A DNA stretch of 64,000 nt from Kalmusia sp. IMI 367209 (GCA_027946365.1 JAPEUQ010000001.1:620001-684000), one strand, 5' to 3'; shown: positions 46,446 to 57,969, numbered from the stretch's first letter. Made by a program: numbers and translations. The notes: generated from the sequence alone by a model not told the origin.

Positions 46446-49069
46446 GGATGCTTTGACATGATGCATTTGAGCGCGGGGCTAGGCTGGGATACCATTTCCT
46501 TATGTTTGCGATGAGACACGAAAATGAAGTGCAGCGGCGGGAGCGGACATTTTGTGCGACATGAGTTGGCGATAGATAGGAGCACGCGTAGCTGCGTAGG
46601 TGCTTTACGCCGCGCTGTACGTCACTAAACGTGGATTCATAACGCACCATGTGTGAGGGCAGGCATCAGAGTGGTCAGTGCATAATCTGAGGGTATTCGT
46701 CTTTCCATTCAAGTCATCACATCGCTTTAACGTCTCGCTTATCTTACGCAAATTCCGTCTACTTGGCCATGTTGTCTCATCCTTGCACTATATCTGCCCT
46801 ACCTGGCATCAGCTTTTTCTTTCACCTCAAATTGGCTTCTTTCCCTCACTCTCGTCACTCAGCAAGAACCTATCGACCTGAACAAGTAACTTCTCTGACC
46901 AGGGAAACGTGTCGATACATCTCCACTCAGGATTTCCGGGGTCAGCTGGATTCTATGATCTCTATCGGCTGAACACGCCAGCTACTTCTCAGACTTCATG
47001 CAGAACACAATGAGGATCGGTATAGTCTTCCGCGCCCAGAAGCCGCCAAAGAAAAGATTAGTACTTCTTAACACAACACCCCTTGCCGAGAGGATACCTC
47101 ACAGTTGTGCATTCGGTCAAATTGAACACGGGAACGGCGGCTGCGCTGCTGCGGTTGGCGAGGGCGGATTGAAGGTAAGGGCCGCAAAATGGGAGTGCTT
47201 TACCAGAGCAGGATGGGTTCATCTTGTCAGTAATGAGGCTGGAGAGGAGAGATAGTAGCCGGAAGTGCTGTGTTCAGCGATGGGAATATAACTTTGTAAA
47301 GGAGAGTCGAGGAGTGAGTATGCGGAGAGGTAGGATGTGGGGTGCTGCGGCGTTTTATGCTGGATAGTCAGAATCAACCATTCAGAAGATAAGATCTTAG
47401 CGTTCACACACAACCGACCATGCATTAAAACCCACGCTTCATCATCTGCCAAGTTCCGAATCCACATATTCCCATATTGCTACCCATACCTACCCTCTTT
47501 TGGATCATGAACCACGACGTTAGCTGAGAGACACCCGACAGTGGTTTGCGCTCTGAAGTCGAACTACTGTTATAGTCTGACCGTAAAGCTTTTGAATGAT
47601 ACCTGTGTAGCAAAAGACTGCAAGATACGCACCAATTCAAGATCAGAGCTATAGTCAACCCAGCCGTAAGGGAAGACTTTAGCATAATCGTCAATATCGT
47701 TAATACGCTAGGAATATTTAGACCATATATAGAGGACGATGCCAGGATGATAGTTTAGAGGTGCAGTATGAGACGCAAGTGAAGCGTAGCCAAGAGGTTT
47801 GGGTTGTGCTATGGCGCTCATGACACGCGTGAGAGAGTTAGCTGGAAAATTGCTTTAGAGAGCATATTAATTTGATACAGTGATGGAAATGGGCCTTTTT
47901 ATTACTGAGTTCGCGAATAAACGTAACTGAGGTGGTTACTGGCGATGCTTTCATGTTCATCTTCAAGATGACAATAGATAAGCGTGTGCGGTGACCAGGC
48001 CTTCTTCAATTGAGAGGTCGTGAGAAAGTGGCTGTGTGATGATACGGTCGCTTTGCGTACGGGTGTAGGGCGGAATAGGGCGGGTGTAACAATTGATCGG
48101 CTGCAATATATTGCGTTGAAGTTTGCTCTTTCTTTGATTTACGAAGGCAGGGTAATGTTTGAAGATGCTTAACAGACCTCACGGATTGGATGAGTATTCC
48201 ATCATCGTGGAATGAAAAGTTTGCATGATTGCTTCTATGGGAATGATCATCCAATAATATACACTTAGCCTTGCGATCTTGGGGCATTACAATAGTTCGA
48301 TCGTGATCACCTTCACATGGTATTGTTACTGACGGAGGCCCAAAAACCAGCCCCATTGCCCAATCAGGCCCTCCTAACCGCCAAGCTCATTAGCATATAG
48401 TTCGTCGAAATAAACAAACGCTTACCCCGCTGTAGTAGCAAGCATAACCCTCAGGGTGATAATCAAGCCAATCTTTCAAGGGGTAGATAGCTGCGTCATT
48501 GTCTTGTTCCCCAGCGGGAGCATTCGGGCGATATTACACTGATGCCCAAATAGAACAAATGCAAGGGTGTGACGTCGTCCGACCCATCCAAAAATTCTCG
48601 AGTCTTGCAAACGTAGTGTGAGTAGACTGGGCGTATCATATCGGATGTGGCCCGCATGGGGTTGAACGACCATGCCTATCCAAGACTAGCACAAGCACCG
48701 CCGTCGTCGCTGCAGCGGACCGCGTCCCCTAACCTCACCTATCACCAGAACGGTCATCAGGGTCACCGCCCGCCTCACTCGCCAGCATGCTAACAAAGAG
48801 CTGCGGGAGCTATCCTTTTGTGCGCGAGGCTACGGCCCACGTGCATCCACCCCGCACCACAAGCCGTCCAGTCTACCCCGCCTGACCTCATAGCTTTGGA
48901 AACGCGGGAGACGCTATATACGAGAATAGGAATCTATAATCACATCCTTCCTCCCGACGTGGCTCCACCGAGCAGTCAAAACATTCCTCAATTCCATTAC
49001 CCCTCACACACCCTACACGCATTCGCCTGAGCGAACCAAGCACCGGATTGACCCTTTTTCAGTGAAACG
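46446..49069. other. Long intergenic region with one possible decayed gene
   Basis: 2.6 kb. Apart from the degenerate minus-strand frames at 47,219-47,821 described separately, only short frames without domains are visible. The last 350 bp form the promoter of the alpha/beta hydrolase gene. Confidence 0.45.
47219..47821 (-). pseudogene. Possible decayed gene of unknown family
   Basis: From ATG 47,821 a frame reads MSAIAQPKPLGYASLASHTA, NYHPGIVLYIWSKYS, then TAG (47,710-47,708), then RINDIDDYAKVFPYGWVDYS and LELVRILQSFATQ before a candidate donor (GTATCATTC) and acceptor (CAGTAG). It continues with FDFRAQTTVGCLSANVVVHD, GRYG, another TAG, and MWIRNLADDEAWVLMHGRL. The protein-like stretches in one order with isolated TAG codons suggest a gene broken by nonsense changes. 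No family is recognised, and alternative splicing of real exons is possible. Confidence 0.3.
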
Positions 49070-50568
49070 ATGGGTAGCTGGTCTGATCTTCCCGCGGCTC
49101 TCCAGGGGAGCTTAGACAAGTTCTCCCAGCTCCTCGAATCAGATGGCCAGCTGAAGGCATTTACGGCCTCGGATGCAATTGACGAGCCGGTAACCTTCGG
49201 GATCAAGTCCAGCAGTTCCGGTGACGCTATTCTCATCCAAATCAGCAATGACTTTGCGAAGGCCTCGACAGGACCTTCGAAAGATGCCTTGTTCACGCTA
49301 TCCGCTCTTCCGGAGCAGTGGGAGCAGTTCTTCAAGGACGTGCCGGTCGCACCGTACCAAAGCTATTGGGGCATGTATGGGAACAACATCAAGCAGCAGA
49401 GCATCCAAGTACAAGGCGACCAGACTGCCTTCGCACAATGGACTCATGTATGGCGACGCGTGCTCGAGCTTGCGCACGACGCGCATTGTGGACCGATACA
49501 GGAGGACACCCAGACGGAACTGGAGAGAGACTTCCTCACCGGCAGATATGTGTTCCTCGATGCTCCAGTGTGGGGTCGAACCAAGATCTTCTACGAGTAC
49601 TCTGGGGAAGGCAAGCAGCCGATTGTGTTCCTGCACGCGGCGGGCAGTGACAGCCGACAATACCACGGCGTGATGAACGATTCTCGGATGCGATCGAAAT
49701 GTACCATGTACGCTTTCGATCTTCCCGGCCATGGGAGGAGTTTTCCATCTCGACAGTACTTCCCAGGTGCGCACACAAACACCGAAGACAGTTATGTAGG
49801 CATCATCGCGGCGTTTGTCAAAGGCTTGGGCTTGCGAAGACCCATCATCTGCGGTGCCAGCATGGCGGGGCAGGTGTGCCTGGCTGTCGCCATTCGGCAC
49901 AAAGAAGTTGGAGCGGCCGGCATCATTCCATTGCAAGGGTTAGTCCAAGCTTTTTTCCCCATAGCACAGGCCTTTCATCGCTGACTTTTGGCAGCTCTGA
50001 GTATCTCAACATGGAGCGGCAGTGGCATGATCGCTCGCCCTATGTCAACCAATCGCTCTTCAATCCTGAACGGGTCTACGGAGTACATTTTTCCTTGCGC
50101 CACATTGTTTCGACCTGCTGACTAGGACACAGATGATGTCGCCCACGGCGCCCCTCGTGAACAAGCAGCTCATATGGCACACTTACAGTAGCCAAGCATA
50201 TGGGGTAGGATTTGCATACCCTGCTCCCTTTGCAGCTGTACTAACGTATCGTTTCCTAGGTCTTCCACGGAGACCTAGACTTTTACTATGGTGGCTGGGA
50301 CGGCCGAGCGCGCGTAGCAAACATTGACACAAACGCCTGTCCCGTCTTCATGCTCACCGGCGAATACGACTGGCTGAACACACCTGAAATGGCGCAGAAG
50401 ATAGCGGACAAGATTCCAGGCGCGAAGCACAAGGCGATGCCAGAACTGGGACACTTCCCAGCAACGGAAAATCCGCAGAAATTTGTGCCGCATTTGTTGG
50501 AGGCTATTGAGCATATTCAGAAGGTGCGGACGGACAATTTGAGTACGATGAGGCTAGCATCTGACTAG
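49070..50568 (+). CDS. Alpha/beta hydrolase with N-terminal extension
   Basis: Exons 49,070-49,938, 49,995-50,082, 50,133-50,204 and 50,260-50,568 (introns 50-56 nt) give 445 residues. Residues 1-~150 form a separate region (SWSDLPAALQGSLDKFSQLL... EQWEQFFKDVPVAPYQSYWGM) that may be an SCP2-like or other lipid-binding fold. From about residue 180 it is an alpha/beta hydrolase: IVFLHAAGSDSRQY (oxyanion loop), FDLPGHGRS, nucleophile elbow GASMAG with Ser264, FMLTGEYDW containing the acidic residue, and LGHFPATENP with His408. No signal peptide. The substrate cannot be told from sequence; relatives are annotated as non-haem peroxidase or esterase-like hydrolases. Confidence 0.85.
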
Positions 50569-50832
50569 GGGCTGTCTTGTGTGGATGATTGTGTAAGACG
50601 AGATTCGCAATGGAGGTGCCATGGACCTGAGAGTGTAGGGTCGTGTAACATGTATCAGATCAGCCATGTGTGCCGAGCTTTACTTGATGCTGCTTGAACT
50701 GCTTGGAAGTAAAGGAAACGTGTTCGCTCTCACAGTTTTGCATCACATAGTCAGTAGGAGGTTTTCTAGCTATTGAAATGTTGCGAAATTTTCCGTGTTA
50801 CGGGCTACTAGTACAGAAAATGCATATGTCGT

Positions 50833-51537
50833 CTAGCCCAGCCTGTTCGCCCCCGTTCCCAGACTGAAGCTATTCGCACCCGCCGCCTCCCTCTTATCCA
50901 AGGCCGCCCAAACCGCCAACACAACGCCTACTCCCGTAATAGCGGTTCGCACAAGATGCACCTTGGCCCACTTATCAATCAACGCCTTTGTCGTCTCGTT
51001 CTGCGCAACGCCCACCTCAGCCGCCTTATCCTCCAGCGCCAGCGAGTCCGCCTTTCCAAATAGCTTGTCGTTGATAGGCTTGATGGCCAAGATGGTGAAG
51101 GGAATGATGCTGGGGAAGATGAGGGTGGCAGCAGCATTGAGCTTGAAGGGGAGAGAAGCGGGGTCCTCTAGTTTTGCAAGTCAGTCGGGGCGTGTGGGTT
51201 AGCATGTGGAGATGAGAGGGAGGCGTACGGTTGTAGGCGACGTAGGCGGTAGCTAAGGTGGCGACGAGACTGCAGCCAATACCGAAGGGCTTCCCAAGGT
51301 TATAGACTTTGGCCCATTGGCGGGCTGCGAGTGGAGCGGGAGCGTCCATGATGGGGGGAATGGCGACGAAGGCGATGGTTGCGTTGCCGCCTAGGAGATA
51401 GGTGGATGCAGTGATGCCGACACTGGCGCTTGCTTAGCAAGAACGATGTGGGCATGGTGAATGTATCAAGCATACGCTTGGGCGATGAGGAATCCTGCCC
51501 CAGGGCGCTCATTGAAAAGGTATCCTGCCGTTGCCAT
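50833..51537 (-). CDS. DUF1772 membrane protein (anthrone-oxygenase-like)
   Basis: Exons 51,537-51,476, 51,422-51,229 and 51,167-50,833 (introns 53 and 61 nt) give 196 residues. Sequence: MATAGYLFNERPGAGFLIAQ, then VGITASTYLLGGNATIAFVA, a second helix (GKPFGIGCSLVATLATAYVA), a third (NAAATLIFPSIIPFTILAI), KPINDKL, a loop, and a last helix (VRTAITGVGVVLAVWAAL). Four membrane helices and the conserved N in PIND match DUF1772, a family containing anthrone oxygenases such as HypC/EncC-type proteins but also many housekeeping members. No biosynthetic cluster surrounds it, so a general membrane role is more likely. The ATG at 51,537 lies in the context of a short 5' exon. Confidence 0.82.
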
Positions 51538-52280
51538 TATGGGCAATTTGAGTGTTACGTATATGCAGGAATTGGAAAGTGAAGTCTTAGGGTTGGGATG
51601 AAGTCGAGTCAGGATCAGAGAGATATACTAGCAGCTCTCTTGGTGGCCTGAGATGCGGTACGTCGGCGCTCATGCTGACGCGAAAGCATCCATCGGACCT
51701 GAGTGACGTATCCTGGGGACCGGACGCGTAAAGTCAGCAATCGATTGGGTGAGTCAGCACTGCCGAGGTCTAGGCCAGCACGAAGTTGGTACCAGTGGAA
51801 CCATTCACCGCCGACATTTGGCCCCGAGCTCCGATGTTGTTCCTCATGGCGTAAACGCTCTCTTACTAACGTCATGGAGTTGGTATAGAGCGAACGTGTT
51901 TGTGAACGTTGGAAGTAACTTTTGTCGCTGCCTCAAAAGTGTCGCGTATGTGAAACAGCACGTCAGTAAACGTGCAGAGAGATGGAAGTCGTCCTCAAAA
52001 GCACACGTCGACTCTTTGTTTTTCCATCCACATCTGTAATGCGCAATTGATAATAATTCCGAGCACGTTCGTCTATAGCCGCTCTAGAAAGTCAGCAAAC
52101 TACGTTACGGACACAGCCACGCTCGCAACCTCACACCCACACACGCACACGACAAGCTATCCATCATCAGTACAGTGCTAGGGCAAAGGCGAGAGCGGGC
52201 GAGTTAGCCTAGGATACACACACACACTACTGATAAGGGCTTTTTTTTTGGACTTCAATCTAGTAATAGTAGAGCGCACC
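51538..52280. other. Divergent promoter region
   Basis: 743 bp between DUF1772 (minus) and the DUF7053-like gene (plus); a poly-T run at 52,242-52,250 and a CA-rich tract at 52,212-52,225. No gene seen. Confidence 0.5.
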
Positions 52281-52877
52281 ATGTTCTGTAAGTCGGTCTC
52301 GACTGCGTGCATGTATACTGGCATGGTGCTGACCTGATAAGCCTTCAGCACAACGGCGAAGCTCCACCACGTCACACCCCTCCCAGCGGGAACCAGCTTC
52401 GAGGCAGCCATTGAGAAACTCCAGAACCACGATCTGTTGATACGGCTCGACCCGGAACTAGACCACTACGAGACACTGCCCGTGGACGAGGCTGCACCCG
52501 ACACGAAGAGGTACAAAGTGACAGACCACATGCACACGCTGCCGAAAGGGCTGTGGGATACCACGGTGACGTTCGAGTCGCAGATCACGAACACAGAGGA
52601 TGGGGTCGTGTGGGTGATCAAGGCGCCGTTGGGACTTGTGCAGCGGACAAGGTGGACGATCATGAGGCATGCGGACGTGGGGAAAGGCAAGGAGAAAGCG
52701 GCGGGGGATGAGGGCGTTGCGACGGAGGAGAGGAGCGAGTGGAGCCTCGTGGAAGAGGTAGAGATCAAAGCGTCGAGGCTGCTGGTTGGGACTGTGAAGG
52801 GCAAGTGCGAGGAGAACTGGAGGGGGATCCACGGCAGGTTTGTAGGGCATCTGCAGGGCGTGCCCGTGAAGGGGTAA
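52281..52877 (+). CDS. DUF7053-like fungal protein
   Basis: A 7-nt first exon (52,281-52,287, ATGTTCT) is spliced over 54 nt (GTAAGT...ATAAG) to 52,342-52,877, giving 180 residues. The joined start MFSFSTTAKLHHVTPLPAGT is followed by LQNHDLLIRLDPELDHYE, YKVTDHMHTLPKGLWD, then VTFESQITNTEDGVVWVIKA and a C-terminal WRGIHGRFVGHLQ. This resembles a single-domain fungal family (SRPBCC/START-like beta-rich fold) that I recall as DUF7053. No signal peptide. Role unknown; the fold would suit binding of a small hydrophobic ligand. The tiny first exon is supported only by frame and homology. Confidence 0.72.
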
Positions 52878-53123
52878 GGACGTTGCTCTGGCTCTAGAGA
52901 AGGCGTAATCAGATGAGACGTGTAAGCATTGCTATGGAGAAGAATCAGCATGGTGATTGTGAGCCTCAGGGTCCAGCTGAGGCAAACGGCGCACGGCACA
53001 CGGCCCCCACCTTCCGAAAGCGCGGTGAACGGTGGGGTAAGCGTGCCTCTCGCGAAAAGGCTGCAGTGTAGCAAGACGGCACAGCTGGCCACGGCCGTTG
53101 GTCGGCGTTGTGGGACGTGGAGG

Positions 53124-53156
<33 letters not shown>

Positions 53157-54223
53157 AAGTTGGGTCTGCCCTTATCTCGGTCTGCGGAGGAGAGTGACGG
53201 TTGCGTGATGGTGTCCAGAGATAACGGAAGATGGTCTCATTTGAAGCGTCTTCGACGAGCGAGCATGTGGCCTTTGAGCGTGCTCCAGCCCCGTCGTCGT
53301 GGGTAGGGCTTTGGGCTGGCGAGCCGGCGAAGGCTGCGCGCGAGGTTCCTCGGCCAGCGCTCCCGCAGCCGGTCCAGATGGGGGGCGGATGTGCTCTGCA
53401 TGCGGCAGCTGGATGGCGACGATGCGGTGCGTGCGCGGGGCCCTGCATACGCGGCGGGCAGGGGGGCCCTCTGGTTTGCACTGGGAGAGCAGCGAGAGCA
53501 GCGAGCTCGCGCTCCACGGCAGAGCTCCACGGCAGAGTTCCCCAAGCAGGCCAGCAGTTCAGCAGTCGAGCAGACAGACATCCTTTCAGCCCAAAGCGTC
53601 GGCGTGCCCTCTTGGTGGTGGTCGTGGTGGTCGTGGTGGTCGTGGTGGTCGCTTGACTTGCACTTGTGATGGGGGGCACCGGGGCAGGTGCGTGGTCGCT
53701 CGGGAAGGAACGCACGTGGACCGCTATCGATAGCGATAACACTCAGTACATGTCCCGCATTAAGCCCCGCGCAGCCGCTGCGTGAGCTGTACAGCGCAGT
53801 CGGCACTTGGTACATGTCTGCTTTGCTGCTTCGCGTCCTCCTCGTCGCAGCTCCCTTCTTCCAGCTCGCTTTGTTCTGTTGAGAGCGCATTGTTCGGCCT
53901 CACTCAGCCAGTCAGCACCAGTCCAGCCCCCCGCATCCCCCCCAGCGACCGCCAGCGCGGGCTAGAACTCTAGTACATGCCGCCGCGGCTCCTTGGTCAG
54001 AACCGCTCGCGCAGCCCTTGCGGCAGAGGAGCTGTCTGATCCTCGCTGTTGCTCGCTCGCTTTTCCCTTCGTCAGCGACCGCCCCTTTCTCGGCATCTCA
54101 CTTTGGTCAATTCGACTCGTTGGTCGTCTTCCAAGGTGCCGCCCTTCACTACCCTCCAAGGACCCTCTCCCCGCGTCCGGCCCAACCCCCCTCCTTACGC
54201 CTTGAAGCTCACCACGCCTCACC
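52878..54223. other. GC-rich region with microsatellites, probable F-box gene 5' leader
   Basis: 1.35 kb. It contains a (GA)n tract at 53,124-53,149 and a (GGTGGTCGT)n-like 9-bp repeat at 53,613-53,652. Many overlapping frames on both strands arise from high GC and repeats and show no domain. C-rich sequence before 54,224 (ccccccgcatcccccccagc) resembles a long 5' UTR/promoter. Confidence 0.5.
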
Positions 54224-56329
54224 ATGGAACCATTATCAATCGATTCCGTCGTCGTCAACACCCCCGCCGATTTGACATCGAGCAGCCCGCCAACCCCGAG
54301 CGAAGCCATACCGATCGACCGACCCAAGCTGAAGGGCCGACAGCGCCTGTTGCATGGCCTACAGCGGATGGGCTCGTCACCGAGCCTGGCCGGCCTGAGC
54401 AGGTCTCGTTCGCACAGCATGAGAGGTACTGGGAAGGCCTCCATGTCCTGTGTTTCGCTCGCGTCTAGCGGCTCGCCGTATGCTCAATCGTACGGCAGCT
54501 CCTACTCGTCTGAGCTGTCGGCTGGCTTCTCTACCGCCCCAACCTCGGTCGCGAACAGCCCGCCGGGGAGCCCCTTATACGACGAGCGGACGCGCTTTCG
54601 AATCTGCAGCCCCGATGGGCCCGCCTCCGTTCCTCTTCCCTCCGATCTGCGCCCACTGTCCAAGGATGGCACTGAAGTCGACGGCGACTACTTCTCCCGC
54701 CCTGCCCGGAAGCGAGTGCAACGAAGACCAAACTTCAACTTCTGGACCGACATGCCCATGGAGATCCGCATGCAGATCCTCCGATACCTTGAACCGAAAG
54801 AGATTGTACGCTGCTCCGCCGTTTCCAAGTCGTGGTACGCCATGTGCTTTGATGGTCAGCTCTGGAGTGATTTGGATGCCTCGGGTTTCTATCGCGACAT
54901 CACGGCCGAAGCTTTGGTCAACATCATCACTTCAGCGGGTCCCTTTGTACGCGACCTCAACCTACGCGGCTGCGTGCAGTTGAGAGAGCAGTGGAGCAAG
55001 AAGGGTCTCATCGATGCTTGTCGGAACCTGGAAAACTTCTCTCTGGAAGGGTGCCGCATCGATCGGACATCGATCCACTGCTTCCTGTTGCAGAACAAAT
55101 CACTTGTCCATGTCAATCTGTCGGGATTAGCTGGTGCGACGAACGCGGCTATGAAGATCCTCGCTAACCACTGCCCGCGCGTGGAGCACCTAAACGTATC
55201 GTGGTGCAACAACATTGACACCAGAGGCCTCCGAAAGGTCGTCGAAAGTTGCCCCAGGTTGAAAGATCTTCGTGCCGGCGAAGTCCGTGGCTGGGACGAT
55301 GTGGACTTCATGTTCGAACTCTTCAAACGAAACACGCTGGAACGACTGGTTCTTATGAACTGCGACAGCCTCAACGACGAGTCACTTGCTGCATTTGTCG
55401 AAGGCATTGACAGCGAAATTGATGTTCTGACCGACCGACCGATTGTCCCACCACGACGTCTGAAGCACCTGGACCTTACGAGATGCCGTGGAATTACCGA
55501 CGTGGGAGTCGAGAAGCTGGCAGGAAACGTGCCTTTCCTAGAAGGCCTGCAACTGTCCAAATGCCACAGCTTGACTGACGCCACTTTCACTGCGCTGCTT
55601 CCTACGCTCCCGGTCCTTACTCATTTGGACATGGAAGAGTTGGACGGGTTGACGAACGAAGTGTTGAAGGTGCTTGCCCTTGCACCGTCCGCACCCCACC
55701 TTAGACACCTATGCATTTCTTATTGCGAAACGTTGGGCGACGCTGGAATGCTTCCGGTTCTCAAAGCATGCTCAAACCTTTCCTCGCTGGAGATGGACAA
55801 CACCCGAGTCTCGGACCTTGTCCTTGCCGAAGCCGCGTCCTCCATACGTGCCCGCAACCGTCATGCACGAGCACTATCCGGTTCGGAGCGTCCTAGTGTC
55901 GGTCTTCGCATTGTAGCGTATGACTGCGCGAATGTGACTTGGACTGGCGTTCGCGAAGTTCTGTCTAGGAATGCAGAGATCTCACGACCAGCAGCCGGTT
56001 CGCAGTCACACGCACCATCCTACCCGCGGGAGATCATTGGTCTCAAATGCTTTTATAATTGGCAACCTACGGTTGAGGAGCATACCAAGCGGGTCCTGAG
56101 AGGTGATTTTGCCGCAGCTGCACGCCTCGAGCGCAAGTGGGCGGATTGGATGATGTTGAACGAAGAGGCTGGCGTGGGCGGAGCTGGTGCTCGACGTCGA
56201 CGAAGAAGAGCACGTGAGGCACAGATGATGCATGCCGATGAGGAAGAAGGCGGTGTTGGTGTGGGTACCGGCGGCGTCGGACGCCGACGACGAGCTCGAA
56301 GTGGCCCAGGTGGCTGCATGGTGATGTGA
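54224..56329 (+). CDS. F-box/leucine-rich-repeat protein ending in CaaX (CMVM)
   Basis: Single exon, 701 residues. The N-terminal 170 residues are disordered and Ser/Pro-rich. The F-box is near residues 172-215 (FWTDMPMEIRMQILRYLEPK, IVRCSAVSKSWYAMC, LWSDLD). About a dozen LRRs of the cysteine-containing type follow to residue ~600 (VRDLNLRGCVQLRE, LENFSLEGCRID, VEHLNVSWCNNIDTRGL, LKHLDLTRCRGITDVGVEKL, LEGLQLSKCHSLTD). F-box/LRR proteins are substrate receptors of SCF ubiquitin ligases. The tail has two poly-Arg runs (ARRRRRRARE, GRRRRARSG) and ends GGCMVM-stop, a CaaX box, so the receptor may be held at a membrane as in mammalian FBXL2/FBXL20. It is Grr1/Pof2-like in layout, but orthology is not settled. 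Confidence 0.93.
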   Translation: MEPLSIDSVVVNTPADLTSSSPPTPSEAIPIDRPKLKGRQRLLHGLQRMGSSPSLAGLSRSRSHSMRGTGKASMSCVSLASSGSPYAQSYGSSYSSELSAGFSTAPTSVANSPPGSPLYDERTRFRICSPDGPASVPLPSDLRPLSKDGTEVDGDYFSRPARKRVQRRPNFNFWTDMPMEIRMQILRYLEPKEIVRCSAVSKSWYAMCFDGQLWSDLDASGFYRDITAEALVNIITSAGPFVRDLNLRGCVQLREQWSKKGLIDACRNLENFSLEGCRIDRTSIHCFLLQNKSLVHVNLSGLAGATNAAMKILANHCPRVEHLNVSWCNNIDTRGLRKVVESCPRLKDLRAGEVRGWDDVDFMFELFKRNTLERLVLMNCDSLNDESLAAFVEGIDSEIDVLTDRPIVPPRRLKHLDLTRCRGITDVGVEKLAGNVPFLEGLQLSKCHSLTDATFTALLPTLPVLTHLDMEELDGLTNEVLKVLALAPSAPHLRHLCISYCETLGDAGMLPVLKACSNLSSLEMDNTRVSDLVLAEAASSIRARNRHARALSGSERPSVGLRIVAYDCANVTWTGVREVLSRNAEISRPAAGSQSHAPSYPREIIGLKCFYNWQPTVEEHTKRVLRGDFAAAARLERKWADWMMLNEEAGVGGAGARRRRRRAREAQMMHADEEEGGVGVGTGGVGRRRRARSGPGGCMVM

Positions 56330-57061
56330 GCGGGCTTTCTTTATGGCCTTCCACTTTCTGTCCGCTTTGCGTTCGCACTTGTTATCTTCTGTATACCGCT
56401 TTTCTTTCCATTTATGGTTCGGGGTTGGTCGAATCTGGACATTTCGCGGCCCGTTTTCTCGGTCATCACATCTATTCAGACATATCGTCACTGTCCCTAT
56501 GGATACGCATTCAGTATCATATCTCCTATCGTCATTTCATATTCTGGCAGCCATTATCGGTGTCATCGGTCGGCTTTGGGTCCCACTATAGGCGCAACTT
56601 AGAGGTTGAGTGACGGTTCACTCCCTTCTCTACTTGAATAGAAAAGCTTCTGAATCTTTATGCATGAACAGCATATCAGATTCGATTGACTGCATCTGAA
56701 ACACACTACATTGACTATCTGAAAGTTATGAACGTCGTGAAGATGCAGACGCTGGACCGTGACCGCTAGTACATAGTGAGTGAGTGCAGAAACAGATATT
56801 GCTCTAATACTCTTGTCCTCTGAATAGTCAGTTATATTGTTCCAGAGCAGATCGACAGATGGGGATCATGTAGAGAATTGCTAGCTGCAAATGCCAATAA
56901 AATTCGCATGAGCACCAGTATCCACTGTAACATGTGACGTGATATTACTTAAGCGTGCAGCTCCTAGTCGACCACATTTCGCGCCTTTATTTAGACGAAT
57001 CAACATCCTAGGTGCCCACTTCAACGCTGCGGTATTAACGACTCTAGCACAGAGTCTAATT
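56330..57061. other. Intergenic region
   Basis: 732 bp holding the F-box gene 3' UTR and the ALKBH6 promoter. A frame upstream of the ALKBH6 ATG (from 56,939) is open but lacks conservation. Nothing else seen. Confidence 0.5.
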
Positions 57062-57969
57062 ATGGATCAATTCTCTAGACGCGAGGGCCTTGAAGCTTTC
57101 AGAATCGCCTCCCTGCCACCTGAATTCTACTATATTCCGAACTTCATCACGGCTGAGGAAGAAGCATCGATCTTGCAAAAGGTATACGAACACCCACTCG
57201 AGTCGAACTCAAGCACTATAAAATTATTCGTCTTAATTGACCTTACAGCAAGCTACCTAGCCACCCTACCATCTCTCGTTCAGTTTCTCCGCGTCCTCTT
57301 ACTGATCCATCCTCATAGATCCCTGCCCAACGCTGGGTGACCCTCTCTCACCGTCGATTGCAAGCACACCCATCGACCCTAACAAAAACCAACACTCTTC
57401 TCGCAGCACCTCTTCCATCATATTTGGTCAGTCCTATCGTGGAACGCTTCAAGCATCTAGGCATCTTCGAGGGCACGCCACATAGTCAACCGAACCATGT
57501 CCTCATCAACGAGTACCGTCGTGGCGAGGGCATCATGCCGCATGAGGACGGCAGCGCGTATGCGCCTGTCGTCGCGACTGTGAGTCTAGGGGCGAGCATT
57601 TGTTTGGAGATTACGCGGAAGCCACCTCCATCAGAATCAGACTCCAAACCTTCTGATGCAGATCCCGTACAGGAGGAGAGAGAGTTGGAGTATGCGGTGC
57701 CAACAAAGATTCTCCAGGAACCGCGATCCCTCTTGATTACGACTGGTCCGGCCTACAAGGATTTGTTGCATGGAATTGCGGCTGTAGAGGTTGATGAGGA
57801 GCTTGGGGAAACGACCGTGGCTAATTGGGGGTTGCTCGGGGAGAAGAGCGTATTTGAAGGGTCTGGAGGAAGAAATGAGAGGGGAACGAGAGTGAGCTTG
57901 ACGTATAGGGATGTCTTGAAGGTCAGCAGTGCAGTTAGTAAAGTCTTCGGTGGGTTAGGCAAGAGGTGA
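57062..57969 (+). CDS. AlkB homologue 6-type 2-oxoglutarate/Fe(II) dioxygenase
   Basis: Exons 57,062-57,181 and 57,319-57,969 (137-nt intron, GTATAC...CATAG) give 256 residues. The start MDQFSRREGLEAFRIASLPP is followed by FYYIPNFITAEEEASILQK, then IPAQRWVTLSHRRLQAHP, as in ALKBH6. Iron ligands: H115 and D117 in MPHEDGSAY and a distal His (H191) in LLHGIAAVE. The 2-oxoglutarate-binding Arg lies in RGTRVSLTYRDV. LINEYRRGEGI is the usual strand before the ligand loop. The family is implicated in nucleic-acid (tRNA or DNA) demethylation; the exact substrate is uncertain. I chose the downstream Met because the preceding 41 codons are not family-like, although a mitochondrial leader cannot be excluded. 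Confidence 0.9.

Noticed and set aside
52929..53973. Many long overlapping frames on both strands (for example 53,237-53,890 and 53,299-53,733)
   Set aside because: They arise from high GC and repeat tracts (GA and GGTGGTCGT). Translations are low-complexity (poly-Val, poly-Trp/Ser, poly-His/Asp) with no conserved block.
54889..55590. 233-codon minus-strand frame
   Set aside because: Antisense to the LRR region of the F-box gene, whose sense frame is clearly conserved.
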